Assembly (NCBI GenBank): GCA_000469685.2
Contig: LS997564.1
Coordinates: forward strand, 18,565,615 to 18,629,614
Direction: 5' to 3'
Source of the DNA: Haemonchus contortus
Lineage: Eukaryota > Nematoda > Chromadorea > Rhabditida > Trichostrongylidae
DNA: 64,000 nt
Shown here: positions 11,565-24,000 of the stretch, in pieces
Numbering within the stretch: position 1 is the stretch's first letter
Layout of the letters: every line of letters starts with the position of its first letter
Made by a program: the position numbers and the translations under genes
Notes under the pieces: model-generated
The model's database searches: none
What the model saw: only the letters and a program-made list of their open reading frames with translations
Told to the model about the DNA's origin: nothing

Positions 11565-12180
11565 CTCTGTGTGGCTGCCTTCAGAGTTCAACGACGTGCC
11601 CATCGACCGACCGACCTACCGACGGGTCAACGGAGGCGCTAGTCACGTTTTGACATCGATGGACGTCGATGGATCACGCGCCAGTGCTGTCAACTAGTGA
11701 TTAGTGCCGCCGTCGGCCGGTGGAAATGACGATCGGTTGTTTGGTTGTCACGGTTTCTTCAGAACACCGAATCTGACCGGTCGCCAGTCGCTCGTGAGAT
11801 GGGTCCGCGACCAGTCGCGCGACTGGTCGCCGGTCTCTAGCGACTGATCGCTCGACTGATCGCGCGGGACCGTCCACGGCGGCACCCATAACTAGCGCGG
11901 CCTCCTCGACCGATCGAGCGACCACTGGCGCGACCAGTCGCTAGCGTCCGGCGACCAGTCACGCGACCGGTCGTGGACTATGAAAGATGCCTTTCTGACT
12001 TCAGCGACGCAATCGACGGCTGTCCGTCCGTACGTGCGTCCGACCGACCGAAGGTGTTGCTGGCTGTGTATTGACAACAGTGGATCGATGGATCCCGTGC
12101 CATGTCGTCAACAAGTGGTTAGCGCTGGGCATCTTCTGTTGAAAAGGTGATGGCTCGGCGCAAGTCTGACTTGGACCGCT
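11565..12180. repeat. degenerate GACCGACC MITE arms flanking a palindrome-dense block
   Basis: It starts with a MITE arm GCTGCCTTCAGAGTTCAACG followed by GACCGACCGACC. Between about 11770 and 11965 there are many short copies, in both orientations, of words such as CGACTGGTCGC, GACCAGTCGC and CGACTGATCGC, so the single strand could fold repeatedly on itself. A second arm (CTGACTTCAGCGACG) starts near 11995 and is followed by CGTCCGACCGACC. No intact element could be delimited. It is probably several nested or decayed copies. Confidence 0.6.
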
Positions 12181-12304
12181 GTTGGATTTGCTCATTGCTT
12201 AGGAGGTAAAACACTTCAACACAAAGGTCGTTAGAGGCCACGCAGAACTTCCGCTGAGCGACCGACGTTGTTAGCAGGCAATGTACAGCGCCGTCAACGA
12301 GTGT

Positions 12305-12469
12305 GGCTGCTTTCAGAGTTCAACAACGTGCCCACTGACCGACCGACCGACAACGGCGCTAGCCTCTTGTTGACGAATCTAGCGCGGATCCATCGAAACC
12401 TAATGTTGCCAACACGTGGCTAGCGCTGCCGTAGGTCGGTAGACACGTCGTTGAAATCTGAAAGCAGCC
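12305..12469. mobile_element. complete foldback MITE, GACCGACC family
   Basis: The ends are near-perfect inverted repeats: GGCTGCTTTCAGAGTTCAAC on the left and GTTGAAATCTGAAAGCAGCC on the right. The element is 165 bp and noncoding. Inner subterminal GACCGACCGACC on the left pairs with a degenerate GGTCGGT on the right. Confidence 0.8.
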
Positions 12470-12533
12470 TGTCCGATAACGCTGCGCTTTCAACGTTGTT
12501 TAAATCTGAAAGCGTCTAATGGTGCTCGGAACG

Positions 12534-13084
12534 TTATTTGGATGTGGGGATATAGCTTTCGACTAAGTCGCAAAGACAAAAATGAAAATTCACCACGGGA
12601 CGTTTTTTACGGAAATTACCGTTAGAATCATAGAACGCAGACTTTCGCAGGATTACTGTAATGCTAGCGTACAGTAATCCCGGCTGTAGGTAGCTATCGT
12701 ATCGACTGCGGGAAGACTGCATACGGTAGTGCCGGCTGTAGGTTTTGGAGGACGGGAGCACAGGGTGGTTGAGATGATTACTTAGCACACAAAGTTGGGA
12801 TGAAGTAGGCTTTGAATATCCTGTTGATTCACCCATTGTACTGCTAGAGACTCAGGTAAAATACCATATTTGTGTGGCTAAGAATCGTTTCTGATTCTAG
12901 GTGAGGTCGGGTTTCCCTCCCCTGCGCTCTAGCCCCTAGTGTTGGAAACGAACCCTTCCTCCCTCCTTCCAACTACATATTCGTGGACCTCTTGAGCACA
13001 TATTGCAACCTCAATGGTTCGCTAATGTATTAAGCGTCTTATGGTTGGCAATTGACATTGTGAACCTCTCAGTGATGATCAGTA
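12534..13084. other. stretch between MITEs, no gene recognised
   Basis: The 100-codon minus frame at 12534-12836 has no recognisable motif or splice context. There is a short repeated phrase, CCGGCTGTAGG, at about 12680 and 12733. Nothing else is supported. Confidence 0.3.
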
Positions 13085-13272
13085 GGTGCTTCCAGACTTC
13101 AGCGAAGCAACCGACTACTGTGCGGCCGACGGAGCCGCTAGCCACTTGTTGGCAACACTGGCACATGATCCATCGGCATCTTGTGTTGTCATTACATGAA
13201 CAGCAAAATCGTAGGTCGGTAGGACGCAGGGACGCATGGTCGCCGGTTGCGTCGTTAAGTCTGAAAGCAGCC
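13085..13272. mobile_element. foldback MITE, GACCGACC family
   Basis: The left end GGTGCTTCCAGACTTCAGCG and right end GTCTGAAAGCAGCC are inverted copies. The element is 188 bp and noncoding. The central part shares GCTAGCCACTTGTTGGCAAC with the 12.3-kb copy (there on the opposite arm). Confidence 0.7.
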
Positions 13273-13283
13273 AATGGGTGTAG

Positions 13284-13451
13284 CGTGCATTGTTTCAACA
13301 CGATCGATCGACCAACAGGCGGCGTTGATGGACACGTGTTGACAACGCAGCAGAGATTGGCCGCGTGAGCAGTATCGATCGTTATTCGCGTTGTCAACAC
13401 GTGGCCAACAACGCCGTCAGTCGGTCGGTCGGTTGTTTGAAACAATGCACG
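13284..13451. mobile_element. foldback MITE, variant ends
   Basis: The left end CGTGCATTGTTTCAACACGA and right end GTTTGAAACAATGCACG are inverted repeats. Inner GATCGATCGACC pairs with GGTCGGTCGGTT. It lies 12 bp after the previous MITE. It is 168 bp and noncoding, and its different outermost sequence marks a subfamily. Confidence 0.75.
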
Positions 13452-13479
13452 TTGTCGAACTCTGAAAGCACTCAATGCC

Positions 13480-14358
13480 GCACGGTCGTTCCTTCATTTT
13501 GAAATTGAAGTGTTTGAGTGCTAGTCTGTACTGCTTCCTCCCTCCGTTTTTACTTGGCCATCCTTTCCGTCGCTGGTCTTTCTGCATCAGTTTTTGCGTC
13601 CGTCTTTGGTTTTTCTGCGCCACCTTTTTGTTTTAAATTCCCATTTTATCGTTCCTCTGCTTAGAGATCGTGAGTTTGTAACTCAACTTCTTTTTCCTTG
13701 AGTTATTGATTCCCTAACCTTCCTTTCTGAAGTAATTTTTGTTTGCAGCCGTGTCGAGCGAGTGCAGTCTTAATTATCAGAGCTCCGTTTAATCCTCTGC
13801 GAAAGAAATTCAACCGAAGCCTTTCAGCGCTTTGCATCTTTGCGAACATGTTTCTTCTATCAAATCTGTGTAGTAGTAGGTGCGGTCGTACCGCTCAGCG
13901 GAACAGTTTACCGACACGCTGATATTCGTAAATCAATCCAATCGTTGATCGAGCCTTGAAAGGGTTGGGCCCATAGTTGAAGACCGGGGAAGGCGTGGAC
14001 AACGTGGAAGCGGCAGACGCAGTCTTGGCGTACGTGGCGATCGAGCTTCCTTCTTTCCCATGTTGTCGTTCGCAATCCTTAAGTACGGAGCATCAGATGA
14101 ATCAGCTACCGTAACCTGACACGCTCGCTGTCTTCCCATCTTCATTCAAGTTAAGTCGCCCCACTAGGAATCATTGATGAATGAATAGTAGAGTTCCTTT
14201 GAGTCTCTTACACCCTTACTCTCCCGCACTCTGACTCCTGTGACAGCCTGTAGAAGACAGAAAAACAGAGTTTATTCTGTTTTTACAGTGCATTGGGTTC
14301 GTCAAGATTCCTCTTTGTTAAGGGGAAAGAGTTGTTACATATAAAATCAGCCCTTGCT
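13480..14358. other. intergenic, no gene recognised
   Basis: Pyrimidine-rich sequence at 13530-13620 and a basic, proline-rich minus frame at 13933-14145 were seen. Neither has splice signals or a family motif. Confidence 0.3.
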
Positions 14359-14360
14359 TA

Positions 14361-14855
14361 TAGGCACAGTTCACGATAAAAATCGTTCCTAGAAGTCCCC
14401 CAGAGGATGAATTTTAGGCTCCCGCATATGCCATATCTGGCGCTATCAGGTCGGAAAACTGCCTAGTTAGAGAGTTATAAACGCTCTTGGCCTGTGTGTA
14501 TCCACAGACGAGTTCCACCGGCATTGTAGAGGCTGCGCCGATCACAAGGGAAACCGTGTAGGAGGCTTAAGTATTTTGTCATGACCCACAGCGACAGTGA
14601 AAGGCAGTTCTGTACAGTTCTGGCTTGTGTGCTCTTGCAATAGCTGAAATCTTGTCCGAATGCCTCTTTCATGTGATTTTCACCACCATGGCTATCTCGT
14701 CCAACCTCTATTCCCCCTACTTTTGAGGAGTCATACTTTTCTCGAAATCGGCGAATTCTCTAGCTTTCTTCACCACAAATGAACTGTTCCCAATCTATAC
14801 CTCCGCTTTTCGAATAAAAACGGGTACCTCGAAATTATCGTGAACTGTGCCTTAA
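14361..14855. mobile_element. TIR element, AGGCACAGTTC family, copy 1
   Basis: The left end AGGCACAGTTCACGATAAAA is mirrored by the right end ATTATCGTGAACTGTGCCTT. It is about 495 bp and has no transposase frame. The same termini bound a longer element at about 21121-21785, and a single end occurs at 19178. It is a non-autonomous DNA transposon by structure. Confidence 0.7.
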
Positions 14856-15079
14856 TGTGTCAAAACGATTTTCCAATGCCGTTTGGGTTGGGCCACAGTA
14901 GGGCCATCAGCATTCCACAGCACCTTATCATGTCGCTACGATGTTTGGATTGCAATGCTTCACATATCCGTAGCTCGAGATGTATATAACAAAATTCGTA
15001 ATTTTCATAACGTAACTCTTCTACATGCTACTTCTGAATATTTCCAATTCCTATAAACAATAAACAAGCTTTATTGCAG

Positions 15080-18000
15080 ATGTCAGATACGGACACTGTG
15101 TGGTGTGCGGTTTGTGGTAATGCTGTGTCAACATTTGCCAACTATTTGAAACACTTACGTCGAAATCACGATGCTGAGGGAGCCAAAATCGCTACGGAGC
15201 TTGTAAAAGAAAGGAGGAATTCAGCGTGTGCCTTAAAGCCGTACAAATGCCCTTTTTGTGAAATCAGGGGTGTGTCAAAACCAGCTTTAAAAAGGCATAT
15301 TTACAGGTGAGCTGTTTAACTTCAGCATTGTGTTGTTGGGTTTTGAGAATAGAAGTTTTTGAGGTACCATAGAAAACATTTCGATCCACGCCGGAATTCC
15401 ATCGTCCACGCATATAAGGTAAGTGAAGGTTTTCGAAAATACAGGTTTCTGCATAATTCAAAGAGCAGCACTGTTTGATGTCCAATAGATCCAACAGAAA
15501 TTGAAGACGTATTCTCGATCTGTTGTGATTAGGGAGAACAGGGCCTGCAATGTAGGCTAAAAAATAGAGTTTGCATGATAGTGTTTGCGAGGAGTAGGTA
15601 GTACAGTAGTGATGAAAAGTTCTTCCCTTTTAACTGTCTGTTAATGTCTGGTACTCTAAAGCAGCGATATGAAATCCACACACTAATCTAACAGATTGTC
15701 ACAGTTCACATTCGAGTGTGAACGGTGCCAGTTATTCAGTGTACGTGGTGGATCTCAAAAGTATATTCTTTGAAAAAACGGAAAAAACAGAAGAAGGTGG
15801 AAAACGATCCCGCCTGCGCTATTCGTACTCCATTCATAATCTCAGAAGACTTATACCATATCCTCAATGCAATGACTTGCCAGCCTCGATGGAACCAGCC
15901 AATGTTCAAGCATGTATTCTTACCACCCAAACGTGTCTGGTACGAATTAACTGATTTCTGAGGGTTGGAAGGTGTGTTTGGCGGACGTCGTCCTGAGTTT
16001 TGATACTCTGTCTACGCATGTGAGGACACGGCACTTGGCAGAGCCAAAATTCCGCTCGACAGAATGAGAGTGTTCTCCGTATCGTAGGGGATTTCAAGTC
16101 CTCTTGGCAAACACTTTTTGAAAGTATTCTTAAGCTTTTTTACTATCCAAATTACAACAACATATTGTGAGCTGTTTTCTGTAAAAACTTAAAAAAAAAA
16201 ACTCGGTCGGCATTCGTCTGCTCGTTTCTTGTTTAAATCTTGGGTCAACTACATTTAAATCTGGATCAACTACTGAAGTCTCCTTAATAATGTAACGGTC
16301 ATGTCAAGTCGTCAAGGGTGATTGCACAGTCCAACAATGGGATGTACCTGCTTGATACTGTTCTAGCCCACCTACGAATAATGGTGGTGAACTGGAGATG
16401 AGTGCGGAACTCGTGGGCACACTTCCTCGCTAGGCAAACGACTTGACGATGGCATCTGATAACAAAGATACCACTGATATACATTAATTGCGATAAACGG
16501 ATCAGCGGGAGGACGTGACCCACAAGGCCGAGGTAGCAGAAGGGTTTTGTGGTTTATCTGCGGTTATACTATGATTATGCTTATCGCTCTTACCACTACT
16601 AGGAAGTGACTCAACGTGCTGGGGTCGCAAATAGAAAGAGGTACCTGTGAAAGGCACGTAACATGCTAGGGAAAAGACTGGGCAGCTGCCAAGGGGCAGA
16701 CTGACAGATTATGACATTTACAATCCTTACTATATATAAACCACATCCTTGGTGTGTCTGTTTGTTTGTCTGTTTGTCTGTTTGTCGTCGCAAATTTCAG
16801 TATCACCTGACGAAGCAATTGTAGAGATCGGGTCAAGTTTGGAATGGGTCGAGCATAGGGCAGGACCAACAGAGCACACGTGAGCATACCGGAGCTCCGC
16901 CCCCAAGGGGCGGGGCGTGCGCCGGAATTGGGCGGGGCCATTGGCGAATTCTTCTAATTCGGTCTCATAACAGTCCAGATGCCGGGAAATAATGTGCAAA
17001 GGTGAGAGATGGGTCAACAGCTAAAATAAAGGAAGCCTAACGGCGGTGGGCGGAGCGTTCTCGCAGTGGGCGGTACATTCCACAGAGATTCTTAACTCGA
17101 TTCAGCGAAGGCGTCGAGGTCAGGAAAAAAATAAAAAAGAGTGAGCAAGGCCTTATGAGTGTTCGGCATGCGTAAGCTTAGCGAAGCTCCGCCCACAATG
17201 GGCGGGGCGTGCGTTAAAGTGAAAGCTGCTTTTTAAAAAAGAGTGTAACTTCGTTCGGAAACGTTCTAGAATGTAAGAAAAAGTAGTTAGAGGTAATGGA
17301 AGAAATGTGGTCAGGTTCCAGAAGTGGGCGGGGTTGGCATCAATGTGGGCGGGGCCTGGATCAAAAATTCATAACTCTACTCAGAAAGGTTCTGGGATGC
17401 GGCAAAAAGGTATTAAGGTGTAAAAGAACAAATGTGGTCGAATCCTAGAAGTGGGCGGGGTTTGCACTAAAAAAGGCGGGGCTTAGATCAAAAACTTATA
17501 ACTCTACTCAGATACGTTCTGGGACGCGACAAAAAAGTATTAAGGTGTAGAAGAACAAATATGGTCAAATCCCAAAAGTGGGCGGGGTTGGCACTAAAGT
17601 GGGCGGGGCTTAGCTCAAAAATCCTTACTGTATATATTAACTCTATTTAAAAACATTCCGGGATGCGGCAAAAAAAGTGGTAAGGGGTAAAATAGCAAAT
17701 GTGGTTAAATCCTCTAAGTGGGCGTGGTTGGCACTAAAGTGGGAGGAGCTTAGATCGAAAATTTATAACTCTATTCGAAAACGTTCTGAGATGCGGGTAA
17801 AATTGGTGTGATGCAGTAGAATAAATGTGGTCAAATCCTAGAATTGGGCGGGATTGGCACTAAAATGGGCGGGGCTTAGAACAAAAATTCATAACTCTGT
17901 TCAAAAATGTTCTGGGATGAGGCAAAAAGGTGTTAAAGTGTGAAAGAACAAATGTGGTCAAATCTCAGATGTGGGCGGAGAAGGCACTGGAAAGGGCAGG

Positions 18001-21000
18001 GATTACATCAAATTATTAAGTCTCTTCAGATGCGTTTTGTTGTTGTGTTTTTGCGTTTTCGAAAAAGGTGTCCGAAGATAATAAAAGTAATGTGGTTCGA
18101 AGTCTGAAGTGGTAGGGTTTGCAAAGATGGGGCGGGGCTGAGGGTAAAAATTTATACATCTGTCCTTCACACTAAACCTGTCAACATAGGTGTAAAACTA
18201 GGGGATATCATTAAACTCTTTCAAAAATTGGGCTAAAAATTTTCTGAAAGTTAGTATCCATGGTTCCACACACAGTAGTCCCTTCTACACAAGGGCAAAT
18301 GCACTACATTATAAATTCTACAATAACCCCGGCCACAAGTGCAATCCCTACAACTACCCAAAGAGACTGTCCTTTCAAAATTAGTGTTCATGGTCACACA
18401 CAGCCTTAACTACACAGGGTTTCTTCGACTACATGGACTGCAGAGGTGTTGGATTTGGATACATTGGAGTACTCTTCATGGCCACACACAGCCCCATTTC
18501 ACATCCCAAAAAAAATGATGGCCGCTACAGAAATGCCCTGGAAGACGCTCAGATGATAAAGGTCTATAATGAAAATCAGAAGCTGATGTGGCTCCGTCCC
18601 TCATGGCTAGAGCCCCTAGCGCACGCAATAGCGTGCGTGGCCGCCTGGTATAAGAAAAAGGAAAAACATTTAAGCACACCGGAGAAACACAAGCCTGACG
18701 TGCAAAGCTCTGCGTTCATATCTAAAAGCCAAGGTCAATGGTGAAGAGAGGGGATGGTACATAAAAAGAGTGTATTTTCTTTTTCGAGAAAGCCTGTGAA
18801 TCACTAAAGGATTACAGCAAGTTCCCCTCTGGTAAGCTCATGGTCCAGCTAGATCAGTCCGAGATCTCTCTCAGACAGGTCAAGAACTACTTTTTTGAGT
18901 TAAGTTATTTGTATCAAACTTAATAGGAAGGACAGTTCTACTGACTCTTATTCATCGGCAGATATCCACGAGCAGTATCAGGCCAATTACATATTCGGAT
19001 GTCTCACGACTTTCACGACTCTGCATTGCTCAGAAATGAATAGTCAAATCTGAGCTAACTTTCTGTGTTTTCTGTAGGAGTATTCCAATTTTAGCTGAAG
19101 CCAATATATCTGCACAGCTCTCATCGCTTATTCGGGTCCTTGTATATAAAACAAGCTTTCGTATAATCTCATTTCAAAGGCACAGTTCCCGATAATTCTG
19201 GGGTATCTAATTTTAGACTGATATCGAAGTTCAGTATCCCTATCCTTACTATGTAAAGCATAAATGTCCGTTTGTCGGTTTGTCTGTTTGTCTGTAACTA
19301 TCTTATATGGCGCCGTTTGGAAACCAACTGGAACAGCTCAGACAGATTGGAACGAGTGGGGAATGAGACGAACTCCTTGGGTACACATTACTGAAGCTAG
19401 GCTCCGCCCACTACGGGCGGGGCGTGCGCGGAAAGTGTACCTTAACGGAAATCTGTAACTCCTGTCCTCCTGGGCCTAGAATCCTCAAATTTAGCAAAGA
19501 TGTAGACGGCAAGATGGGAAAACTAATGGTGGGGACTGGTGTAGACCCGCCGCCCACTGGGAGGGGGCTTCTGCCAAATAGTTAATTTTTTGCGCGAAAA
19601 TAGTTGATTTGGACCTGGACCGTTCAAATTTGGCAGATGTGGGCGGCAGGATGGGGAAGCTAATGGTTGGTGACAGGTGTAGATTTCGCGCATTGGAGGC
19701 GGGGTTTGTGCGAAAAGTGTTAATTTGCGCATGCCCAACATGATTTTTCCGTAAAGTCTCATCAAAAATATCATGACCAACGAGATGGTCGATTGATATG
19801 CCTTTAAATGCCTACTTCAATGAGTGCGAATAAATGATCGAAGTGCAATTGAACTCCCATTTTATCTTCAGTGAAGTACAGGTATTCCACAATGGTAAGG
19901 GGTAGACAAGAGAGTTAATGACTTAGGCTCCTTTCTTGATTTTTTGGATTATCTCTGCCAATATATGGATGAACGAATGTAAACGGTTGCCAAATGCAGT
20001 TTGCTAGAAGTGTGCGCTCTCGATAAACGGTTTATGACGCTAGTAGTTGGGGTGGGAGAACGGTACTCTCCATTTTCCTGGGAGGGCGTGCTTACTGTGT
20101 TGCTAAGACGATTATGCTCCACGTTATCTTCGAGGAAAGTATCGTGCGCAGGCCAGCTGATAGTACAAAAAAGGCGGAGAAAACGTTAAAATCGGAGTGT
20201 TCAGAGAATTATAAAGCTTTATAAAAGTACTTAAATTAGGGGTTGAGCTGTCTACAATAAACTGCCTGCGTGCAACCTGTGGGTTCCGGTACAAATGGTG
20301 CAACCTCTACAGCCTCTATAGCGCCGTGACGTCCCGTCCGTCTTGGGCGTGTACGTTGACTAAGCTGGTTTTTGGAGTCTTTATTATCCATACTGCCGTT
20401 TTTCGACGGCCCTTGTGCTATCTTCGGCAGCACGGGTTCATCCTGGAGAAAAATCGCAGAAACAGTTCTCATCGTAGTCTGTGCCTTGGCGCTCATCCTT
20501 ACAAAACTACGTCTGCGCTAGAGCATATGTTCAAGCACATTCCTCTCACTTGAATTGTTCCTTCTTTCCTCAGAGTCCTTGGTCATTCTTCTATTATTGT
20601 TTCTTTTGCTTTTTATTTTTTTGCGAGCAACAAAATTGTTCAGAAACATTTCGTTTTTGCTACCAATTCTTCATTTTGGCCTTCTTTTGAATACCAACTA
20701 AAAATCAGGAGAGGGCAAGAGCGTTTGCAAAATGCATCGTCTGCCTCAATGGACCATATCAGTTGAGCAATTATGACAATAACCTTCGCTCACTTCATTA
20801 TGGGAGCGATGAGCAGGTGGAAAAGGAAAAGACTAGAACTAAGCAAGTGAGGTTCCCGCACGAGGATGAACTCCTGGGCTCATTTTGCGCGAAGTTTTAC
20901 TATTCTCTTCATGGATTGCGAGTACATATGGAGGTATGACGCATTCATGTGGAGATATTTTATATTTCCAACTTGGCCAACCCATCAAAACATGACCATT

Positions 21001-24000
21001 ATACAATTGCTAAGTTGGGTATGTGCGCTAAGGCTTTTCCTACTTTAAAGCGCAGAAGTCGGCCAACAGGGTGCGATGACGAGTGAGAACGCAGCTCGCG
21101 CTTTTGTAAGACTTCCTCAAAGGCACAGCTTACGATAAAAATGGTTCCTGAGTTCTCCCTCTAGGAATACCCGTGGCCCCCAAAAGTAAGAGGAAGGACG
21201 TGCTCAGGTCCTAAAACTCAACAACTAAGGCATAGTTGGAGCCCCGTACCGGATCGATGCCTCGCCTTTCGAGTGATGATATGTCAGATGAGTGTCGATG
21301 CGATACAGATTGCAATATTCGCGTCAGGACCCACACATTAACACGCAATCAGCTGGTCGCGTAGTGATGAGGCTGTGTTTTCTCCTTTTCTATGATTATC
21401 TGTTATTATTCTGCTGCTGGGATCCTATTCTAATTTTTACCTCAAGAGGCTGAAGAAAGTGGGTACTTTTTGCTGTTACTAGGTTTTTCTTATTAACCTA
21501 TGCTTGTGATTAATGAATTTAAAGGACATTCTGGCTTATTGTAGTCAGCCATTCGCACTGGGGCCCACACGTAGCAATGGCACACATTGTCGTCCAAACG
21601 CCCCATTCTTCTTCGTTTTTCTGGTCTCATTCTCGTCCAACCCCCTTTCGACTATTTTTTTGGAAGCCTCTTTTCACTTTGGAAACACCCATTCACGCAC
21701 TTTCTTCACCTTCATCTTTTTTTCCATCTTATCTTCTATTTTTCGTCGTAATTTGGATTGCCCAAAATCACCGTGAACTGTGCCTTCAATTCACATGACT
21801 CTTTTTGTGCATGTATTTGTCATCCCGTTATACTTATCGGTTGCATGTTGTTTCTTCTTCTTTTTTGCCATAGATATGCTTTTTCTTTCATTATACCGGC
21901 CAATCTTTATTTTCCGCTGCCTTCTTAGATTGGATAATGAGGTTCTTATGCCTTGACGATCTTCAAGAGTGTAGCCACCAAGTTTTTTTATCCGATCTAG
22001 ACTGGTCTTCTCGTTTTATCTCAAAGTTGCCCATTCCTCTTGGATTATTCCTCACTACCCCTTGAATTTCTTATTCTGAATCGCTAAAGAGTGAGGAACA
22101 GGTTGGCATCAGCGTTTGTCTTGGACAGCACTGTCAAATATTAGGAAGCAATTTTTCAAAACCAGCCAAAGTGAGAGATGGGAAGAATAGCTAAAAGTTT
22201 TTAATCGTGAAGTTTTCCAAGTTTGATTCCGAAAGGATTCTCAAGAAGCAGTGGAGAAATAAGGGGGGAAATTCGGGATCTGGAAATCTGAATAGTTCTC
22301 GAGTGCGGGATATATTTGGAAATGGGAATCAAGGTCCGCATTGATACTCTCCAGTATTGATCAATCCCTGAAGCTGGCATTTTTCTGGAAGGAAGTCGAA
22401 GACGATCGTAGAGGGGATTGACCAGCGCTCAACTCATTTTTTATCTTTACTTAATCACAACTGATCTTTCTTTTTCTCTCTAATTCTTATAAGATTGATT
22501 GTTTATTGATTTTTGTTTAGAAAGAACACACGTCGCAAATGATAGATTGCGGTATTATGGCTCGTGCTACTGTCACTTGTCCTGGATGTCAGGAGCAGTT
22601 CCGCACACATTACGATCTCGCTCTTCATTGTGGTGATGTACACAGCAAAGAAGATGGTCAAGACTTTTCAATCATTGAAGGCACTTTTCCTGACGAGAGA
22701 GATTTCAATGTGAGCCGTTTGTAGTTAAAATATGCAATTTATACTTCTTAGATTTATCCTTCTGTCCAGTTTCACGATGAATCATTTTAAATATTAAGAT
22801 GTGGATGGATTCGATAGAAGTTCTGACGAAAGTGCGATTCATAAAGCGAACATCACGAGCCTGCAGAAGTGGCAAGTGCAGCTATGTTTTCACTTGTGGG
22901 CATGCAAGAGGAAAAGGAGACGCAATTGATCCGAAAGAAATGCGCCACCGATTTTCACAAAGTAAACGAGTTCACTCTCATTGTCCAGCTTTTATTAAGG
23001 TATGTTTGCTTTAGCTTATTGCGAAGGGGGTGGCATTTGTGTCTCAGATGATGTAAGGGTATTTTCAGATTACGGAGAGCTCTGAAGAAGGATCGCAAGA
23101 ACTGCACTACGTTGCGTGTTTGGGTCATCTGGGGCATAAGACAGGTGATGCCCTAATCGAAGCTGAGAAAAGCATGAATAAACTCTTTAACAACCATAAC
23201 AAACACAAAGAAGCTCTACGATACTATGGCAATGATCAGGTCTTATTATTGTTTAATTTTTGCCACTTATTTCAAGAAAGCAGACTACTAGAGTACAGTC
23301 TTTTCTATAGGATATGATAATCGAGTTGGAGAATAACACTTGGGCTGTCGTAGCTGAAGGAGGCGGTGAACATTACGTAGTAATTGGTGAACCTTGCGGA
23401 TGTGAAATAGCGGTGAGAATCTTCTTTTTTCTTCAGTGTAAAATTTACTTCCAACTCTTTTAATATTTCCTACTTTATGTAATTCGCTAAGTGTGTCTGT
23501 TGGTGTGTCGGTGTGTGCGTGTATGTGTGTATGTGTGTGTGTGCGTGTGTGTGTATGTCGGTGTGTGTGTTTGACAGAAAATTCATAACTCCTGTTCCCG
23601 TGGTTCCTAGAAAGCTCAAACTTGGTAGGAGTACAAAGGGCAGTATGGGAACACTTATGGCAGGACCGGACTCCGCCCACAGGTGGCGGGGCGTGCGCGA
23701 TAGAAATTTTAGGTCGCATATTCATAACTCCTGTTCCAGTGGACCCAAAGCGTTCGAAATTGGTAGGAGTACAGGGGGTAGCATGGGTACACTTATGGCA
23801 GGAGGTAGGACCAGACTCATCCTACAGGGGCGGGGTTTGCGCGGAGTGAACATTTGAGCGGAAATTCGTAACTTCTGTTTCTGTGGACCTAGAGAGTTCA
23901 AATATGGTAAGATGACAGCTTTTCGTATTACCAGTAGAACCTCGCTTTTTAATAAGTGGTGTAGAAGTTGACGGGTTCCTAGGTACTCGGTGACAAGAAC

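Noticed and set aside
16741..16800. CRISPR-like spaced repeats (TGTCTGTTT)
   Set aside because: It is a simple microsatellite in a eukaryotic intron, with no spacers of constant length.
18433..18744. 103-codon plus frame
   Set aside because: No motif and no conserved splice ends; it lies between repeats in the long intron of the SWIM gene.
23288..23857. His/Thr-rich minus frame and Val/Cys-rich plus frame
   Set aside because: They are translations of the TG microsatellite and the tandem units beside it.
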